A DNA stretch of 64,000 bases from Pseudomonas fluorescens. Its GTDB lineage: Bacteria; Pseudomonadota; Gammaproteobacteria; Pseudomonadales; Pseudomonadaceae. The stretch is from assembly GCF_902497625.1 (NCBI RefSeq), contig NZ_CABVGX010000003.1:176676-240675 (forward strand), read 5' to 3'. A model generated the notes under the pieces. It was given only the letters and a program-made list of their open reading frames with translations. It ran no database searches and was not told the DNA's origin. Positions 38,650-47,533 of the stretch are shown one piece after another; the stretch's first letter is position 1, and the number at the start of each line of letters is the position of its first letter. A program made the translations under genes and the position numbers.

Positions 38650-40098
38650 ATGCCCAGCGAACTACCTGGCACCCCGGCTACCGGCTCATCGGTCGACTTC
38701 GAAAAAGTCGGCTCCGAGTATTTCCAGCAACGCGAACTGAAAAAAGGCGCGGCAGGCTGGGTCCTGCTGGTCGGCCTTGGCGTGGCTTACGTCATCTCCG
38801 GCGACTACGCGGGCTGGAACTTCGGCCTGGCACAAGGCGGCTGGGGCGGTATGTTCCTCGCCACACTGCTGATGGCCACCATGTATTTGTGCATGTGTTT
38901 TTCCTTGGCGGAATTATCCTCCATGATCCCTACCGCCGGCGGTGGCTACGGTTTTGCCCGCAGCGCATTCGGCCCTTGGGGCGGATTTCTTACCGGCACC
39001 GCCATCCTCATCGAATACGCCATCGCCCCCGCCGCCATCGCGGTGTTCATCGGCGCCTATTGCGAATCGCTGTTCGGCATAGGGGGCTGGATGATTTACC
39101 TGGCCTTTTACATCATTTTTATCGGCATCCATATTTTCGGGGTTGGCGAAGCACTCAAGCTGATGTTCGTCATCACCGCCGTGGCGGCGCTGGCGCTGGC
39201 TGTGTTTCTGGTGGCGATGGTGCCGCATTTCAGCGTCGCCAACCTGCTCGACATTCCGATGACCGAAGCCAAGGGCGCGAGCAGTTTCCTGCCGTTCGGC
39301 TACGTTGGCGTGTGGGCCGCGATCCCCTATGCAATCTGGTTTTTCCTCGCTGTCGAAGGCGTGCCGCTGGCCGCTGAAGAAACCAAAAACCCGAAACGCG
39401 ACCTGCCACGCGGTTTGATTGGCGCCATGCTGGTGTTGGTAAGTTTTGCCTTGCTGATTCTGGTGATCGGCCCCGGCGGTGCGGGCGCCAATGCGTTGTT
39501 GACTTCGGGCAACCCGTTGGTCGAAGCCTTGAGCAAGGCTTACGGCGGCTCTACCTGGATGGGACACTTCGTCAATCTGGTCGGGTTAGCCGGGCTTATC
39601 GCCAGTTTCTTCTCGATCATCTACGCCTACTCCCGGCAGATTTTCGCCTTGTCCCGCGCCGGCTATCTGCCGCGCAAACTCTCCCAGACCAACAAAAGCA
39701 AAGCCCCGGTGCTGGCGCTGATCATTCCGGGCATCATCGGTTTCGGCCTGTCGCTGACCGGCCAGGGTGATCTGCTGATCCTGGTGGCCGTGTTCGGCGC
39801 GACCATTTCCTACGTCCTGATGATGGCCGCACACATCACTCTGCGCATTCGTCGCCCCAAAATGGATCGGCCGTACCGCACGCCGGGCGGTATCTTCACC
39901 TCAGGCGTCGCTCTGGTGCTGGCCTGCATTGCGGTAATTGCGGGGTTCCTTGTGGACCCACGGGTCGTCATTGGCGCAGCCATCATTTATGGAGTGCTAA
40001 TTGCTTACTTCGCTTTCTATAGTCGGCATCACCTGGTAGCAGGCACCCCCGAAGAGGAATTCGCGGCCATTCAGAAGGCCGAAGAAGCCCTGCACTAA
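38650..40098 (+). CDS. eat: Ethanolamine permease
   Basis: Protein of 482 aa with about twelve membrane helices, of the APC (amino acid-polyamine-organocation) superfamily. Family motifs include VLLVGLGVAYVISGDYAGWN in the first helix, MIPTAGGGYGFARSAFGPWG, and VEGVPLAAEETKNPKRDLPRG. The match to pseudomonad Eat and the position before eutB support ethanolamine as substrate. A GTG at 38641 is in frame, but ATG 38650 is taken as the start. eutB follows after 51 bases. Confidence 0.94.
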   Translation: MPSELPGTPATGSSVDFEKVGSEYFQQRELKKGAAGWVLLVGLGVAYVISGDYAGWNFGLAQGGWGGMFLATLLMATMYLCMCFSLAELSSMIPTAGGGYGFARSAFGPWGGFLTGTAILIEYAIAPAAIAVFIGAYCESLFGIGGWMIYLAFYIIFIGIHIFGVGEALKLMFVITAVAALALAVFLVAMVPHFSVANLLDIPMTEAKGASSFLPFGYVGVWAAIPYAIWFFLAVEGVPLAAEETKNPKRDLPRGLIGAMLVLVSFALLILVIGPGGAGANALLTSGNPLVEALSKAYGGSTWMGHFVNLVGLAGLIASFFSIIYAYSRQIFALSRAGYLPRKLSQTNKSKAPVLALIIPGIIGFGLSLTGQGDLLILVAVFGATISYVLMMAAHITLRIRRPKMDRPYRTPGGIFTSGVALVLACIAVIAGFLVDPRVVIGAAIIYGVLIAYFAFYSRHHLVAGTPEEEFAAIQKAEEALH

Positions 40099-40149
40099 CC
40101 GCCGGAACACGGGGCGCAGCTCCGCGCTGCGCCGTCACGGAGAATCTGT

Positions 40150-41544
40150 ATGGCCAGTTTTGCGCACACGGTCGGCAACCAGACCCATCGTTTCGACAGC
40201 CTCAAGGACGTCATGGCCAAAGCCAGCCCGGCTCGCTCGGGGGACTTTCTCGCGGGCATCGCCGCCCTCAACGATGGCGAGCGCGTCGCAGCGCAGATGG
40301 CGCTGGCTGACATTCCGCTGACCCATTTCCTGCAGGAAATGCTGATTCCGTATGAAGTCGATGAAATTTCCCGTCTGATCATCGACACCCATGACAAACA
40401 GGCTTTTGCCGTTGTCAGCCACCTCACCGTCGGCGGTTTCCGCGACTGGCTGCTCAGTGATGCCGCCGACGAACAGAGCCTGCGCGCCCTCGCGCCCGGG
40501 CTGACGCCGGAAATGGTCGCCGCTGTTTCGAAAATCATGCGCGTGCAGGACCTGGTGCTGGTAGCGCAGAAAATCCGCGTAGTGACTAAATTTCGCGGCA
40601 CCATGGGACTGCGCGGCCGCTTGTCCACGCGCCTTCAGCCCAACCACCCGACGGATGAACCGGCCGGCATTGCCGCGAGCATTCTGGACGGGTTGCTGTA
40701 CGGCAACGGTGACGCGATGATCGGTATCAACCCGGCCACCGACAGCACTTCCTCGATCTGCGCGATGCTGGAAATGCTCGACGCGATCATCCAGCGCTAC
40801 GACATTCCCACCCAGGCCTGCGTGCTGACCCACGCCACCACGTCCATCGAGGCGATCAATCGCGGCGTCCCGCTGGACCTGGTGTTCCAGTCGATCGCCG
40901 GCACCGAAGCGGCCAACGCCAGTTTTGGCATCAACCTGAATGTGCTGCAGGAAGGTTACGACGCCGGGCTCAGTCTGAATCGCGGCACCCTTGGGCAGAA
41001 TCTGATGTATTTCGAAACTGGCCAGGGCAGCGCCCTGTCGGCCAACGCCCACCATGGCGTTGATCAACAAACTTGTGAAACCCGCGCCTACGCCGTCGCG
41101 CGCCATTTCAAGCCGTTTCTGGTGAACACCGTTGTAGGATTTATCGGCCCGGAATACCTCTACAACGGCAAACAGATCATTCGCGCCGGCCTCGAAGACC
41201 ATTTCTGCGGCAAGCTTCTCGGCGTGCCGATGGGCTGCGACATCTGCTACACCAATCACGCCGAAGCCGATCAGGACGATATGGATACGCTTTTGACGCT
41301 GCTGGGCGTGGCCGGGATCAACTTCATCATGGGCATACCCGGATCCGACGACATCATGCTCAATTACCAGACCACGTCGTTCCATGACGCCCTCTACGCC
41401 CGGCAGACGCTGGGGCTCAAACCCGCACCGGAATTCGAGCAATGGCTCGCGACCATGGGCATTTTCACCCAGGCAGACGGCCGGGTCCGGTTTGGCGAAG
41501 ACTTGCCCCCGGCGTTCCGCCACGCGCTGGCGCAATTGGGATGA
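40150..41544 (+). CDS. eutB: Ethanolamine ammonia-lyase, large subunit
   Basis: Protein of 464 aa. EutB with EutC splits ethanolamine into acetaldehyde and ammonia using adenosylcobalamin. The TIM-barrel protein shows typical blocks [59 protein letters not shown] and [20 protein letters not shown]. No microcompartment genes are present, so as in other pseudomonads the reaction would run free in the cytoplasm. The stop overlaps the eutC start (ATGA). Confidence 0.97.
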   Translation: MASFAHTVGNQTHRFDSLKDVMAKASPARSGDFLAGIAALNDGERVAAQMALADIPLTHFLQEMLIPYEVDEISRLIIDTHDKQAFAVVSHLTVGGFRDWLLSDAADEQSLRALAPGLTPEMVAAVSKIMRVQDLVLVAQKIRVVTKFRGTMGLRGRLSTRLQPNHPTDEPAGIAASILDGLLYGNGDAMIGINPATDSTSSICAMLEMLDAIIQRYDIPTQACVLTHATTSIEAINRGVPLDLVFQSIAGTEAANASFGINLNVLQEGYDAGLSLNRGTLGQNLMYFETGQGSALSANAHHGVDQQTCETRAYAVARHFKPFLVNTVVGFIGPEYLYNGKQIIRAGLEDHFCGKLLGVPMGCDICYTNHAEADQDDMDTLLTLLGVAGINFIMGIPGSDDIMLNYQTTSFHDALYARQTLGLKPAPEFEQWLATMGIFTQADGRVRFGEDLPPAFRHALAQLG

Positions 41545-42377
41545 GTGTCGAAATGGATAAACCTCCTGTGGATGTGCAGAACCCGCTGCTTGAACTGCGT
41601 CGCCTGACCTCGGCGCGCATCGCGTTGGGCCGCACTGGCACCAGCATGCCAACCAGTGCGCAACTGGACTTCCAGTACGCCCACGCGCAGGCGCGCGACG
41701 CCGTGCATTTGCCGTTTGACCACGCCGCGCTCAGCGCACAACTGGCCGAGCGCGGACATGAAACGCTGCTGCTGCAAAGTGCCGCGACCAACCGCGACAG
41801 CTATCTGCAACGGCCCGATCTGGGTCGCAAGCTCAGTGAGAAATCGGCGCAAACCCTACGCGATCACGCCGCGGCGAATCCCGGAGGAGTGGACCTGGTG
41901 ATCGTAGTGGCCGACGGTTTGTCGGCACTCGCCGTTCATCGCCATACCCTGCCCTTGCTCGCACGCTTGGAGGAGCAGATGACCTCCGACGGCTGGTCTG
42001 TAGCGCCGATCATTCTGGTCGAACAAGGCCGCGTTGCCGTGGCTGACCAGATCGGCGAACTGCTGGGCGCAAAAATGGTGGTGATTCTGATCGGCGAGCG
42101 TCCGGGTTTGAGTTCGCCGGACAGCCTGGGGCTGTACTTCACTTACGCTCCGAAGGTAGGCCTGACCGATGCCTATCGCAATTGCATATCCAATGTCCGA
42201 CTCGAAGGCCTGAGCTACGGCATGGCGGCGCATCGCCTGCTGTATCTGATGCGTGAAGCCTGCCGACGGCAGTTGTCGGGGGTCAATCTGAAGGACGAAG
42301 CGCAGGTTCAGACGCTGGCGTCGGACGAGGGTGCGGATATGAAGGGTAATTTCCTACTGAGCGCGCCGGACGCCTGA
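41541..42377 (+). CDS. eutC: Ethanolamine ammonia-lyase, small subunit
   Basis: Protein of 278 aa. EutC completes the adenosylcobalamin-binding site of the lyase. Conserved phrases include [20 protein letters not shown] near the start, [13 protein letters not shown] and [20 protein letters not shown]. The frame is open to 41442, but the ATG at 41541 overlaps the eutB stop by 4 bases, as expected for tightly coupled subunits. This is the last gene of the ethanolamine operon. Confidence 0.97.
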   Translation: MSVEMDKPPVDVQNPLLELRRLTSARIALGRTGTSMPTSAQLDFQYAHAQARDAVHLPFDHAALSAQLAERGHETLLLQSAATNRDSYLQRPDLGRKLSEKSAQTLRDHAAANPGGVDLVIVVADGLSALAVHRHTLPLLARLEEQMTSDGWSVAPIILVEQGRVAVADQIGELLGAKMVVILIGERPGLSSPDSLGLYFTYAPKVGLTDAYRNCISNVRLEGLSYGMAAHRLLYLMREACRRQLSGVNLKDEAQVQTLASDEGADMKGNFLLSAPDA

Positions 42378-42495
42378 AGCGTTTGCGCATTGCGTTTCGG
42401 CGGTCGACTCAGGCAGGATCGACGCACGGCTGCCCGAGTGAGAACCGTTCGCCGTCGGAGCACGTGATGACAGCCCTTGAAGACGAGAACTATCG

Positions 42496-42954
42496 ATGCG
42501 GATTATTCAAGCGACCCTGGAACACCTGGACCTGCTGACCCCGTTGTTCGTTAAGTATCGCGAGTTTTATGGCGCCCTGCCGTACCCCGACTCGTCCCGC
42601 GCGTTTCTGGAAAAACGCCTGCGTCGCAAGGAATCGGTGATTTACCTGGCATTGGCGGATGCCGACGACAAATTGATGGGTTTCTGTCAGCTTTACCCAA
42701 GCTTTTCGTCGCTGTCGCTCAAGCGCGTGTGGATCCTTAACGATATTTACGTCGCCGAAGATGCGCGCCGCCAGTTGGTGGCCGACAACCTGATTCGCAC
42801 CGCAAAGAAAATGGCCAAGGACACCCACGCCGTGCGCATGCGTGTTTCCACCAGCAGCGATAACGAAGTGGCGCAGAAAACTTACGAATCGATTGGTTTC
42901 AAGGAAGATACCGAGTTCAAGAACTACGTATTGCCGATCAGCGACGAGCTCTGA
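42496..42954 (+). CDS. GNAT-family N-acetyltransferase
   Basis: Protein of 152 aa. The GNAT fold is recognised from the middle strand WILNDIYVAEDARRQLVADN and the acetyl-CoA helix that follows (LIRTAKKMAKDTHAVRMRVS), then EVAQKTYESIGFKEDTEFKN, the classical C-terminal strand pair. The acetyl-acceptor is unknown. It lies 118 bases after eutC, which hold no clear signal, and is followed by a REP-type palindrome, so it is probably a single transcription unit. Confidence 0.9.
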   Translation: MRIIQATLEHLDLLTPLFVKYREFYGALPYPDSSRAFLEKRLRRKESVIYLALADADDKLMGFCQLYPSFSSLSLKRVWILNDIYVAEDARRQLVADNLIRTAKKMAKDTHAVRMRVSTSSDNEVAQKTYESIGFKEDTEFKNYVLPISDEL

Positions 42955-42966
42955 GCCTCAACTTGC

Positions 42967-43049
42967 AGGAGCAAAGCTTGCTCGCGAAAGCGGTCTTCCA
43001 TCCGATGCAGGGTTGAATGACCAACCCCATCGCGAGCCAGCTTGCTCCT
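42967..43049. repeat. REP-type palindrome, family B variant
   Basis: Arms AGGAGCAAAGCTTGCTCGCGA and TCGCGAGCCAGCTTGCTCCT flank a ~40-base centre. The match between arms is imperfect (one unpaired base near the middle). It follows the GNAT gene by 12 bases and precedes the DedA promoter region. Confidence 0.82.
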
Positions 43050-43129
43050 ATAACAGAGCGCGGGTTGACCGCTGGTCCTGCGCGACATCCCCCGCTACAA
43101 ACTCAACGCGCTTTTGATCACCCAAACCG

Positions 43130-43135
43130 TATAAT
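43130..43135 (+). promoter_or_regulatory. Predicted -10 box before the DedA gene
   Basis: A perfect TATAAT 105 bases upstream of the DedA start. No convincing -35 hexamer at 16-18 bases. Given that the GNAT gene is followed by a palindrome, a separate promoter here is expected. Confidence 0.4.
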
Positions 43136-43239
43136 GCCGTCCTTTCGGCTTGTAAGAAAAACTACACCCGTCTGTAGGCCTTACGCGAAGTCATCCGCAC
43201 AGGCCTGTCGAGTCGGGCCGCTTACCACAGGTGCCCGCC

Positions 43240-43896
43240 ATGGATTTCAACCCGCTCGACCTTATTCTGCATCTCGATGTTTACCTCGATTTGCTGGTCA
43301 CCAATTACGGGCCATGGATCTACGCCATTCTGTTTCTGGTGATTTTCTGCGAGACCGGTCTGGTGGTGATGCCTTTCCTGCCGGGCGATTCCCTGCTTTT
43401 CATTGCCGGTGCCGTCGCAGCTGGTGGCGGCATGGACCCGGTACTGCTGGGAGGCCTGCTGATGCTGGCGGCGATTCTCGGGGACAGCACCAACTATGTG
43501 ATCGGGCGCACAGCCGGAGAAAAACTTTTCAGTAATCCGAATTCGAAAATCTTCCGCCGCGATTACTTGCAAAAAACCCACGACTTCTACGACAAGCATG
43601 GCGGCAAAACCGTGACTCTGGCGCGCTTCCTGCCGATCATCCGCACCTTTGCGCCATTCGTCGCCGGTGTTGCCAGAATGCCGTATCCACGCTTTTTCGG
43701 CTTCAGCGTCCTCGGCACGATTCTCTGGGTCGGCGGGTTGGTGACCCTCGGTTACTTCTTCGGCAACGTCCCGTTCATCAAGAAAAATCTGTCGTTGCTG
43801 GTGGTCGCAATCATCCTGCTGTCGCTGGTACCGATGATCATCGGCCTGTTCCGCAGCCGCTTCAGCGGCTCGAACTCCAAGGTCGAATCGCGCTGA
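43240..43896 (+). CDS. DedA-family membrane protein
   Basis: Protein of 218 aa. DedA proteins carry lipid carriers such as undecaprenyl phosphate across the inner membrane. Family blocks: FCETGLVVMPFLPGDSLLF (helix with the conserved Glu), GDSTNYVIGR, and TVTLARFLPIIRTFAPFVAG with the essential Arg residues. About five hydrophobic segments are seen. Start ATG 43240 is preferred; an in-frame GTG at 43231 is possible. It is a distant paralogue of the DedA half of the fusion at 24681-25997. mtfA follows by 6 bases. Confidence 0.92.
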   Translation: MDFNPLDLILHLDVYLDLLVTNYGPWIYAILFLVIFCETGLVVMPFLPGDSLLFIAGAVAAGGGMDPVLLGGLLMLAAILGDSTNYVIGRTAGEKLFSNPNSKIFRRDYLQKTHDFYDKHGGKTVTLARFLPIIRTFAPFVAGVARMPYPRFFGFSVLGTILWVGGLVTLGYFFGNVPFIKKNLSLLVVAIILLSLVPMIIGLFRSRFSGSNSKVESR

Positions 43897-43902
43897 ATCA
43901 GC

Positions 43903-44715
43903 ATGTGGTCGTTTAGCGCCTGGCGTCGCCGGCGCCGACTCGCCCGCCACCCGATTGCCGACGATATGTGGCAGCGGGTGCGCCATCACCTGAGCTTTCT
44001 CGATGGTCTCACTGCCGCCGAAGACCGGTGGCTGCGCGAAGCCTGCGTGCTGTTTCTCGAAGACAAATACCTCACCGCCCTGCCCGGCGTTGAACTCCAT
44101 CAGGAGCAGCGCCTGTTGCTCGCGGCACAAGCGCAACTGCCCTTGCTGCACCTTGGCGACCTGGACTGGTATCAGGGTTTTCACGAAATTGTGCTGTACC
44201 CCGACGATTTCGTCAGTCCGCAGCGCCATCGCGATGCCAGCGGCGTGGAACACGAATGGGACGGCGAGCACAGCGGCGAAGCCTGGCAGCAAGGCCCGAT
44301 CATTCTTGCCTGGCCCGGTGTGATGGCCAGTGGCGGGTGGGAAGGCTACAACCTGGTCATTCACGAGCTCGCGCACAAACTCGACATGCTCAATGGGGAC
44401 GCCAATGGCTTGCCGCCACTGCACACCGATATGCGTGTGAGCGACTGGGCCAAGGCGATGCAGGAGGCCTATGACGATCTTGATCGGCAACTGGAGCACG
44501 ACCCCGACGCCGAAACAGCCATAGACCCCTACGCGGCGGAGAGCCCCGCCGAATTTTTCGCGGTCACCAGTGAGTACTTCTTCAGCGCGCCGGATCTGCT
44601 GCAGGACACATATCCCCCGGTGTACGAGCAGCTCAAGCTTTTCTACCGCCAGGACCCGCTGGCCCGGTTGCGGCAACTTCTGGCCGAGGACCCGGTCTAT
44701 CAGGCACACGAATAG
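43903..44715 (+). CDS. mtfA: Zinc-dependent peptidase MtfA
   Basis: Protein of 270 aa. In E. coli MtfA is a zinc aminopeptidase that binds the repressor Mlc (DgsA). The HExxH site is in LVIHELAHKLDMLNGD, with a downstream Glu in YAAESPAEFFAVTSEYFF as third metal ligand, typical of the gluzincin-like MtfA family. The segment GPIILAWPGVMASGGWEGYN is another hallmark. Pseudomonads lack the same Mlc circuit, so the partner here is open. It is 6 bases after the DedA gene, likely the same transcript. Confidence 0.93.
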   Translation: MWSFSAWRRRRRLARHPIADDMWQRVRHHLSFLDGLTAAEDRWLREACVLFLEDKYLTALPGVELHQEQRLLLAAQAQLPLLHLGDLDWYQGFHEIVLYPDDFVSPQRHRDASGVEHEWDGEHSGEAWQQGPIILAWPGVMASGGWEGYNLVIHELAHKLDMLNGDANGLPPLHTDMRVSDWAKAMQEAYDDLDRQLEHDPDAETAIDPYAAESPAEFFAVTSEYFFSAPDLLQDTYPPVYEQLKLFYRQDPLARLRQLLAEDPVYQAHE

Positions 44716-44759
44716 GTCTCTACGACTTCTGATACATGGCGTCGACGACGTAATATGCC

Positions 44760-44765
44760 TATAAT
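44760..44765 (+). promoter_or_regulatory. Predicted -10 box of ppa
   Basis: TATAAT 63 bases upstream of the ppa ATG, in the short mtfA-ppa gap. The -35 region (TGGCGT at 17 bases) is poor. A separate promoter would suit the high expression expected for pyrophosphatase. Confidence 0.45.
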
Positions 44766-44827
44766 CGCTGCCACTTTTTGGTCAATCCGGCCAAGTGTTT
44801 TTGGCCAACTTACGGGGGCACCGCCCA

Positions 44828-45355
44828 ATGAGCTACAGCAAGATTCCGGCTGGCAAAGACCTGCCGAACGACATCTACGTCGCGATCGAGATTCCGGCCA
44901 ACCACGCGCCGATCAAATACGAAATCGACAAAGACAGCGATTGCCTGTTCGTTGACCGTTTCATGGCCACCCCGATGTTCTACCCGGCCAACTACGGTTT
45001 CATTCCCAACACCCTGGCTGACGACGGCGATCCCCTCGACGTGCTGGTTGTGACCCCATACCCGGTTGCTCCAGGTTCCGTTATCCGCGCTCGTCCTGTC
45101 GGCATCCTGCACATGACCGACGACGGCGGCGGCGATGCCAAAGTCATCGCAGTACCACACGACAAGCTGTCCCAGCTGTACGTCGACGTGAAGGAATACA
45201 CGGATCTGCCTGCGCTGCTGCTGGAACAGATCAAGCACTTCTTCGAGAACTACAAGGATCTCGAAAAAGGCAAATGGGTGAAGATCGAAGGTTGGGGCGA
45301 CGCAGAAGCGGCACGCACCGAAATCATGAAGTCGGTCGCCGCCTACAAAGGCTGA
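44828..45355 (+). CDS. ppa: Inorganic pyrophosphatase (family I)
   Basis: Protein of 175 aa (E. coli Ppa is 176). It hydrolyses pyrophosphate in the cytoplasm with magnesium. The active-site signature [10 protein letters not shown] (metal-binding Asp residues) is present, along with [15 protein letters not shown] and FPANYGFI-like [15 protein letters not shown]. The frame is open to 44795, but ATG 44828 ([13 protein letters not shown]) is the family start. It is followed by a strong terminator. Confidence 0.98.
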   Translation: MSYSKIPAGKDLPNDIYVAIEIPANHAPIKYEIDKDSDCLFVDRFMATPMFYPANYGFIPNTLADDGDPLDVLVVTPYPVAPGSVIRARPVGILHMTDDGGGDAKVIAVPHDKLSQLYVDVKEYTDLPALLLEQIKHFFENYKDLEKGKWVKIEGWGDAEAARTEIMKSVAAYKG

Positions 45356-45376
45356 TCCTGCGCTTCGGATGCAAAG

Positions 45377-45402
45377 AAAACCCCGGTCATCCGGGGTTTT
45401 TT
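45377..45402 (+). terminator. Intrinsic terminator of ppa
   Basis: AAAACCCCGG, a TCAT loop and CCGGGGTTTTTT form a 6-bp GC stem extended by A:T pairs, with a run of six T. It begins 22 bases after the ppa stop. Confidence 0.95.
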
Positions 45403-45559
45403 GTGGGCGTTCTTGCGGCACAAACCGGTCGTTGAATGCTCTGCGCCCTCCGTTGGCCCTGTTTATTTTCCGACAAGAGCGTCTTACATCCGGTGGTAAA
45501 TTCGACCCTGAAATTGAACGAGTCGTTTATTCAAAGCCCCGTTTGCCGCACGTAGACTC

Positions 45560-45579
45560 TTGTTCATGAAAAAGAACAA
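45560..45579 (+). promoter_or_regulatory. Operator-like palindrome before the XRE-S24 gene
   Basis: TTGTTC (45560-45565), 8 bases, GAACAA (45574-45579) form a perfect inverted repeat that ends 8 bases before the GTG start of the repressor gene. A possible -10 (TAGACT, 45553-45558) touches it. A dimeric phage-type repressor bound here would block its own promoter. No downstream target gene with the same site was found in this window. Confidence 0.65.
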
Positions 45580-45587
45580 AACCTGCG

Positions 45588-46316
45588 GTGTACGATTCAA
45601 TGCTCCTCCAAGAGGCGAATATCACGACGACGCGATTTGCCGAATTCCTGCAGATCGAAAAACCTCAAAACGTGCATAACTGGTATTCCCGCGGAGTGCC
45701 GGACTATTTCATGGAGGAAGTCGCCAGACGACTCTCCGTCAGCAGCGACTGGCTCAAAACCGGAGAAGGACCAAAGGCCGCCAAGGAACTGCGCGCGCCC
45801 GACCAATCCGGCAACGCCTCCGACGCTCAGGCCATGCGCGGCATCTATAAAGTCGTCGAGCCTACCGACGTCGAACTGCCGTTTTTCAAAGAAGCCAGCC
45901 TCGGCCCGGGCTCCGACAAAACCCACGTCATCAGGGACCCCGACCAATCCATACGTCTGCCACGAAGCGACCTCGACTCGCTGGAAATCAAGCACACCGA
46001 CGCGATCTGCGCGCGCATGATCGGTAACAGCATGGCCGAAAAAATCGAAGACGGCTCCCTCCTCGCCATCGACCGAGGGCTGACGCAAATCGTCGACGGG
46101 GAAATCTACGCCATAGAGCACGATGGCATGCTTCGCATCAAATACCTGCACCGCATTCCCGGCAACTCATTGCGCATGCGTAGCCATAACAACGCCCAAT
46201 ACCCCGACGAAATCTTCAGGCCCGCGCACATTGAAGAACAAAACATCAGGGTGCTGGGCTGGGTATTCTGGTGGTCGACGCTGAACAAACGCAGGCCGTT
46301 GGTGCCGTTTCTATAA
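45588..46316 (+). CDS. XRE-family repressor with S24 (LexA/CI-like) autocleavage domain
   Basis: Protein of 242 aa. Residues ~5-60 are a helix-turn-helix DNA-binding domain with the typical ...VHNWYSRGVPDYFMEEVARR phrase of prophage CI-like proteins. Residues ~110-235 form an S24 peptidase domain: the Ser is in MIGNSMAEKIEDGSLLAID and the Lys in GMLRIKYLHRI, as needed for RecA-stimulated self-cleavage. In pseudomonads such proteins (PrtR type) silence pyocin or tailocin genes until DNA damage. Here it stands alone, without phage genes. Start GTG 45588 or ATG 45600. It is preceded by a palindrome that looks like its operator. Confidence 0.9.
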   Translation: MYDSMLLQEANITTTRFAEFLQIEKPQNVHNWYSRGVPDYFMEEVARRLSVSSDWLKTGEGPKAAKELRAPDQSGNASDAQAMRGIYKVVEPTDVELPFFKEASLGPGSDKTHVIRDPDQSIRLPRSDLDSLEIKHTDAICARMIGNSMAEKIEDGSLLAIDRGLTQIVDGEIYAIEHDGMLRIKYLHRIPGNSLRMRSHNNAQYPDEIFRPAHIEEQNIRVLGWVFWWSTLNKRRPLVPFL

Positions 46317-46367
46317 AAGCCCTGCGGTTTTCGCAGGTAACCGGGATCTCACGGACCTACGCACTAC

Positions 46368-46397
46368 CTGTGGGAGCCGGGCTTGCCCGCGATGACG
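46368..46397. repeat. Single REP arm, family B
   Basis: TGTGGGAGCCGGGCTTGCCC followed by GCGATGACGG resembles one arm of the family B palindromes; no matching second arm follows. It appears to be a solitary or decayed copy in the 410-base gap between the repressor gene and magF. Confidence 0.6.
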
Positions 46398-46495
46398 GAG
46401 GCACATTCACCACAACAATTTCGCCCAGCGCGGCCAAACGCTCTACCGCGCACTCCACACTGGGCATTGCGGAAAAAAATCAGTATGCTGCGCCG

Positions 46496-46668
46496 CACAT
46501 TTGCGCATCACCCCGCCTCGCGGCTCGATCGCACCGACAAGGCAGATGACTTTCTCGCCAAGTCCCACAGCCGGACGCAAGATCCGGGTGTACGTTTTGA
46601 AGGCTGGCGCGGTTTACCAAAAATAAACCAAGCCAGTCCCCGAGAAGCCGGCCACAAGCCGGCTTTTT
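46496..46668 (+). ncRNA. Candidate small RNA ending in an intrinsic terminator
   Basis: A possible sigma-70 promoter, TGGGCA (46461-46466), 17 bases, TATGCT (46484-46489), is followed about 170 bases later by a clear terminator: AGCCGGC, loop CACAA, GCCGGCT and five T (46645-46668). The terminator points in the + direction, yet the only + gene upstream is the repressor that stopped 330 bases earlier. An ORF of up to 95 codons covers this stretch but its ending is encoded by the terminator stem, so I do not call it. The transcript is an inference; it could also be the 3' end of the repressor mRNA. Confidence 0.35.
46645..46668 (+). terminator. Intrinsic terminator, + strand
   Basis: Seven-bp stem AGCCGGC/GCCGGCT with a CACAA loop, followed by TTTTT. 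It lies just after the end of the mag operon, which runs on the other strand, but there is no T-run in that orientation, so it serves a + strand transcript. Confidence 0.85.
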
Positions 46669-46726
46669 AATGCCTGCCATTTGGCTCTTGGCTCAACCGC
46701 CCTTACGACTCAACATCACCTGCCCC

Positions 46727-47530
46727 TCACGGATAACTAAACCCCTTAACCAACGTCAACTCCCCCACTGCCCGCATCGGCACCAGAAACGTCTCCATCT
46801 TTTCATTCGGCGTGCCCTCCTCCGTGATCACCGTCACCTGCGCCGTTGTCAGCGGCTGTACCGCATCCTCCTGCCCCTCTTCATCACTGCGATAACCGCC
46901 ACCGAAGTAGTTCACATAGACCAGATACTGCCCTTTGATCGGCGCCGGCATGGCGAAGATTTCCGGGCCGTAGCCTGTGGTCACGTCCACATCCAGCGCC
47001 GCGCCGTTGGCCACAGCGCGCTCGCCGTACCAGACGTGCGCGCCGTCGGGGGTGATCAGATGCAAGTCCAGGTCGGTGCCATCACTGTCCCAGGCAAGCA
47101 GCACACGCAATTTGGCCGGTGTAGCGCCGCCGCTGGTGTTGAGGAATTGGGTACGTTTGCGCTGCTGGCCGTCGGCGCTGCGCACTTCGACGCTGTTGCT
47201 GCCACTGGGAAACGAGAACGGCCGATCAAAACCACCAGCCGGATCGCTCTTGAGCGGCATGCTGACGCCGTTGACGATCAGCCGGCCGGGCTCATTGCTC
47301 TTCGGCGCGCCTTTGATCTGGCCGGTAATGCGCGCGGTATTGGCCTGCCCCTGCGGCGTGTTGACGGACGAGGCCGGGTAATTGACGGATTGCCTGAAAT
47401 ATTCGTTTTCAGCGTTGCCAGTGCGCCAGCCGCCGGCGGGAGTGTCTAGATTTACCGTCGCGGCAAACGTTGGCAGCACTGCATAAACACTACTAAGAAA
47501 CAGCAAGACCTGTGGATAACGGAGTTTCAT
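46727..47530 (-). CDS. magF: DUF2135 (YfaP-like) periplasmic protein MagF
   Basis: Protein of 267 aa, last gene of the alpha-2-macroglobulin operon. A signal peptide ends at about residue 23 (LPTFA). The DUF2135 part is at residues ~150-265: LLAWDSDGTDLDLHLITPDG and FAMPAPIKGQYLVYVNYFGG are its marks. It is clearly related to the first gene of the operon (56116-56907), which shares GWR, GSNSVEVR, DLHIITPDG and YLVYVNYWG phrases. In P. aeruginosa MagF is found in a membrane complex with MagD, MagA and MagB. The start lies 3 bases after the magE stop. Confidence 0.85.
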   Translation of the reverse strand: MKLRYPQVLLFLSSVYAVLPTFAATVNLDTPAGGWRTGNAENEYFRQSVNYPASSVNTPQGQANTARITGQIKGAPKSNEPGRLIVNGVSMPLKSDPAGGFDRPFSFPSGSNSVEVRSADGQQRKRTQFLNTSGGATPAKLRVLLAWDSDGTDLDLHLITPDGAHVWYGERAVANGAALDVDVTTGYGPEIFAMPAPIKGQYLVYVNYFGGGYRSDEEGQEDAVQPLTTAQVTVITEEGTPNEKMETFLVPMRAVGELTLVKGFSYP

Positions 47531-47533
47531 GGT

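Noticed and set aside
45588..46316. Prophage or tailocin cluster next to the S24 repressor
   Set aside because: No structural, lysis or integrase gene is present on either side; neighbours are ppa and the mag operon.
46383..46670. 95-codon open frame before the terminator at 46645
   Set aside because: Its last residues are encoded by the terminator stem, there is no Shine-Dalgarno, and its first part overlaps a lone REP arm.
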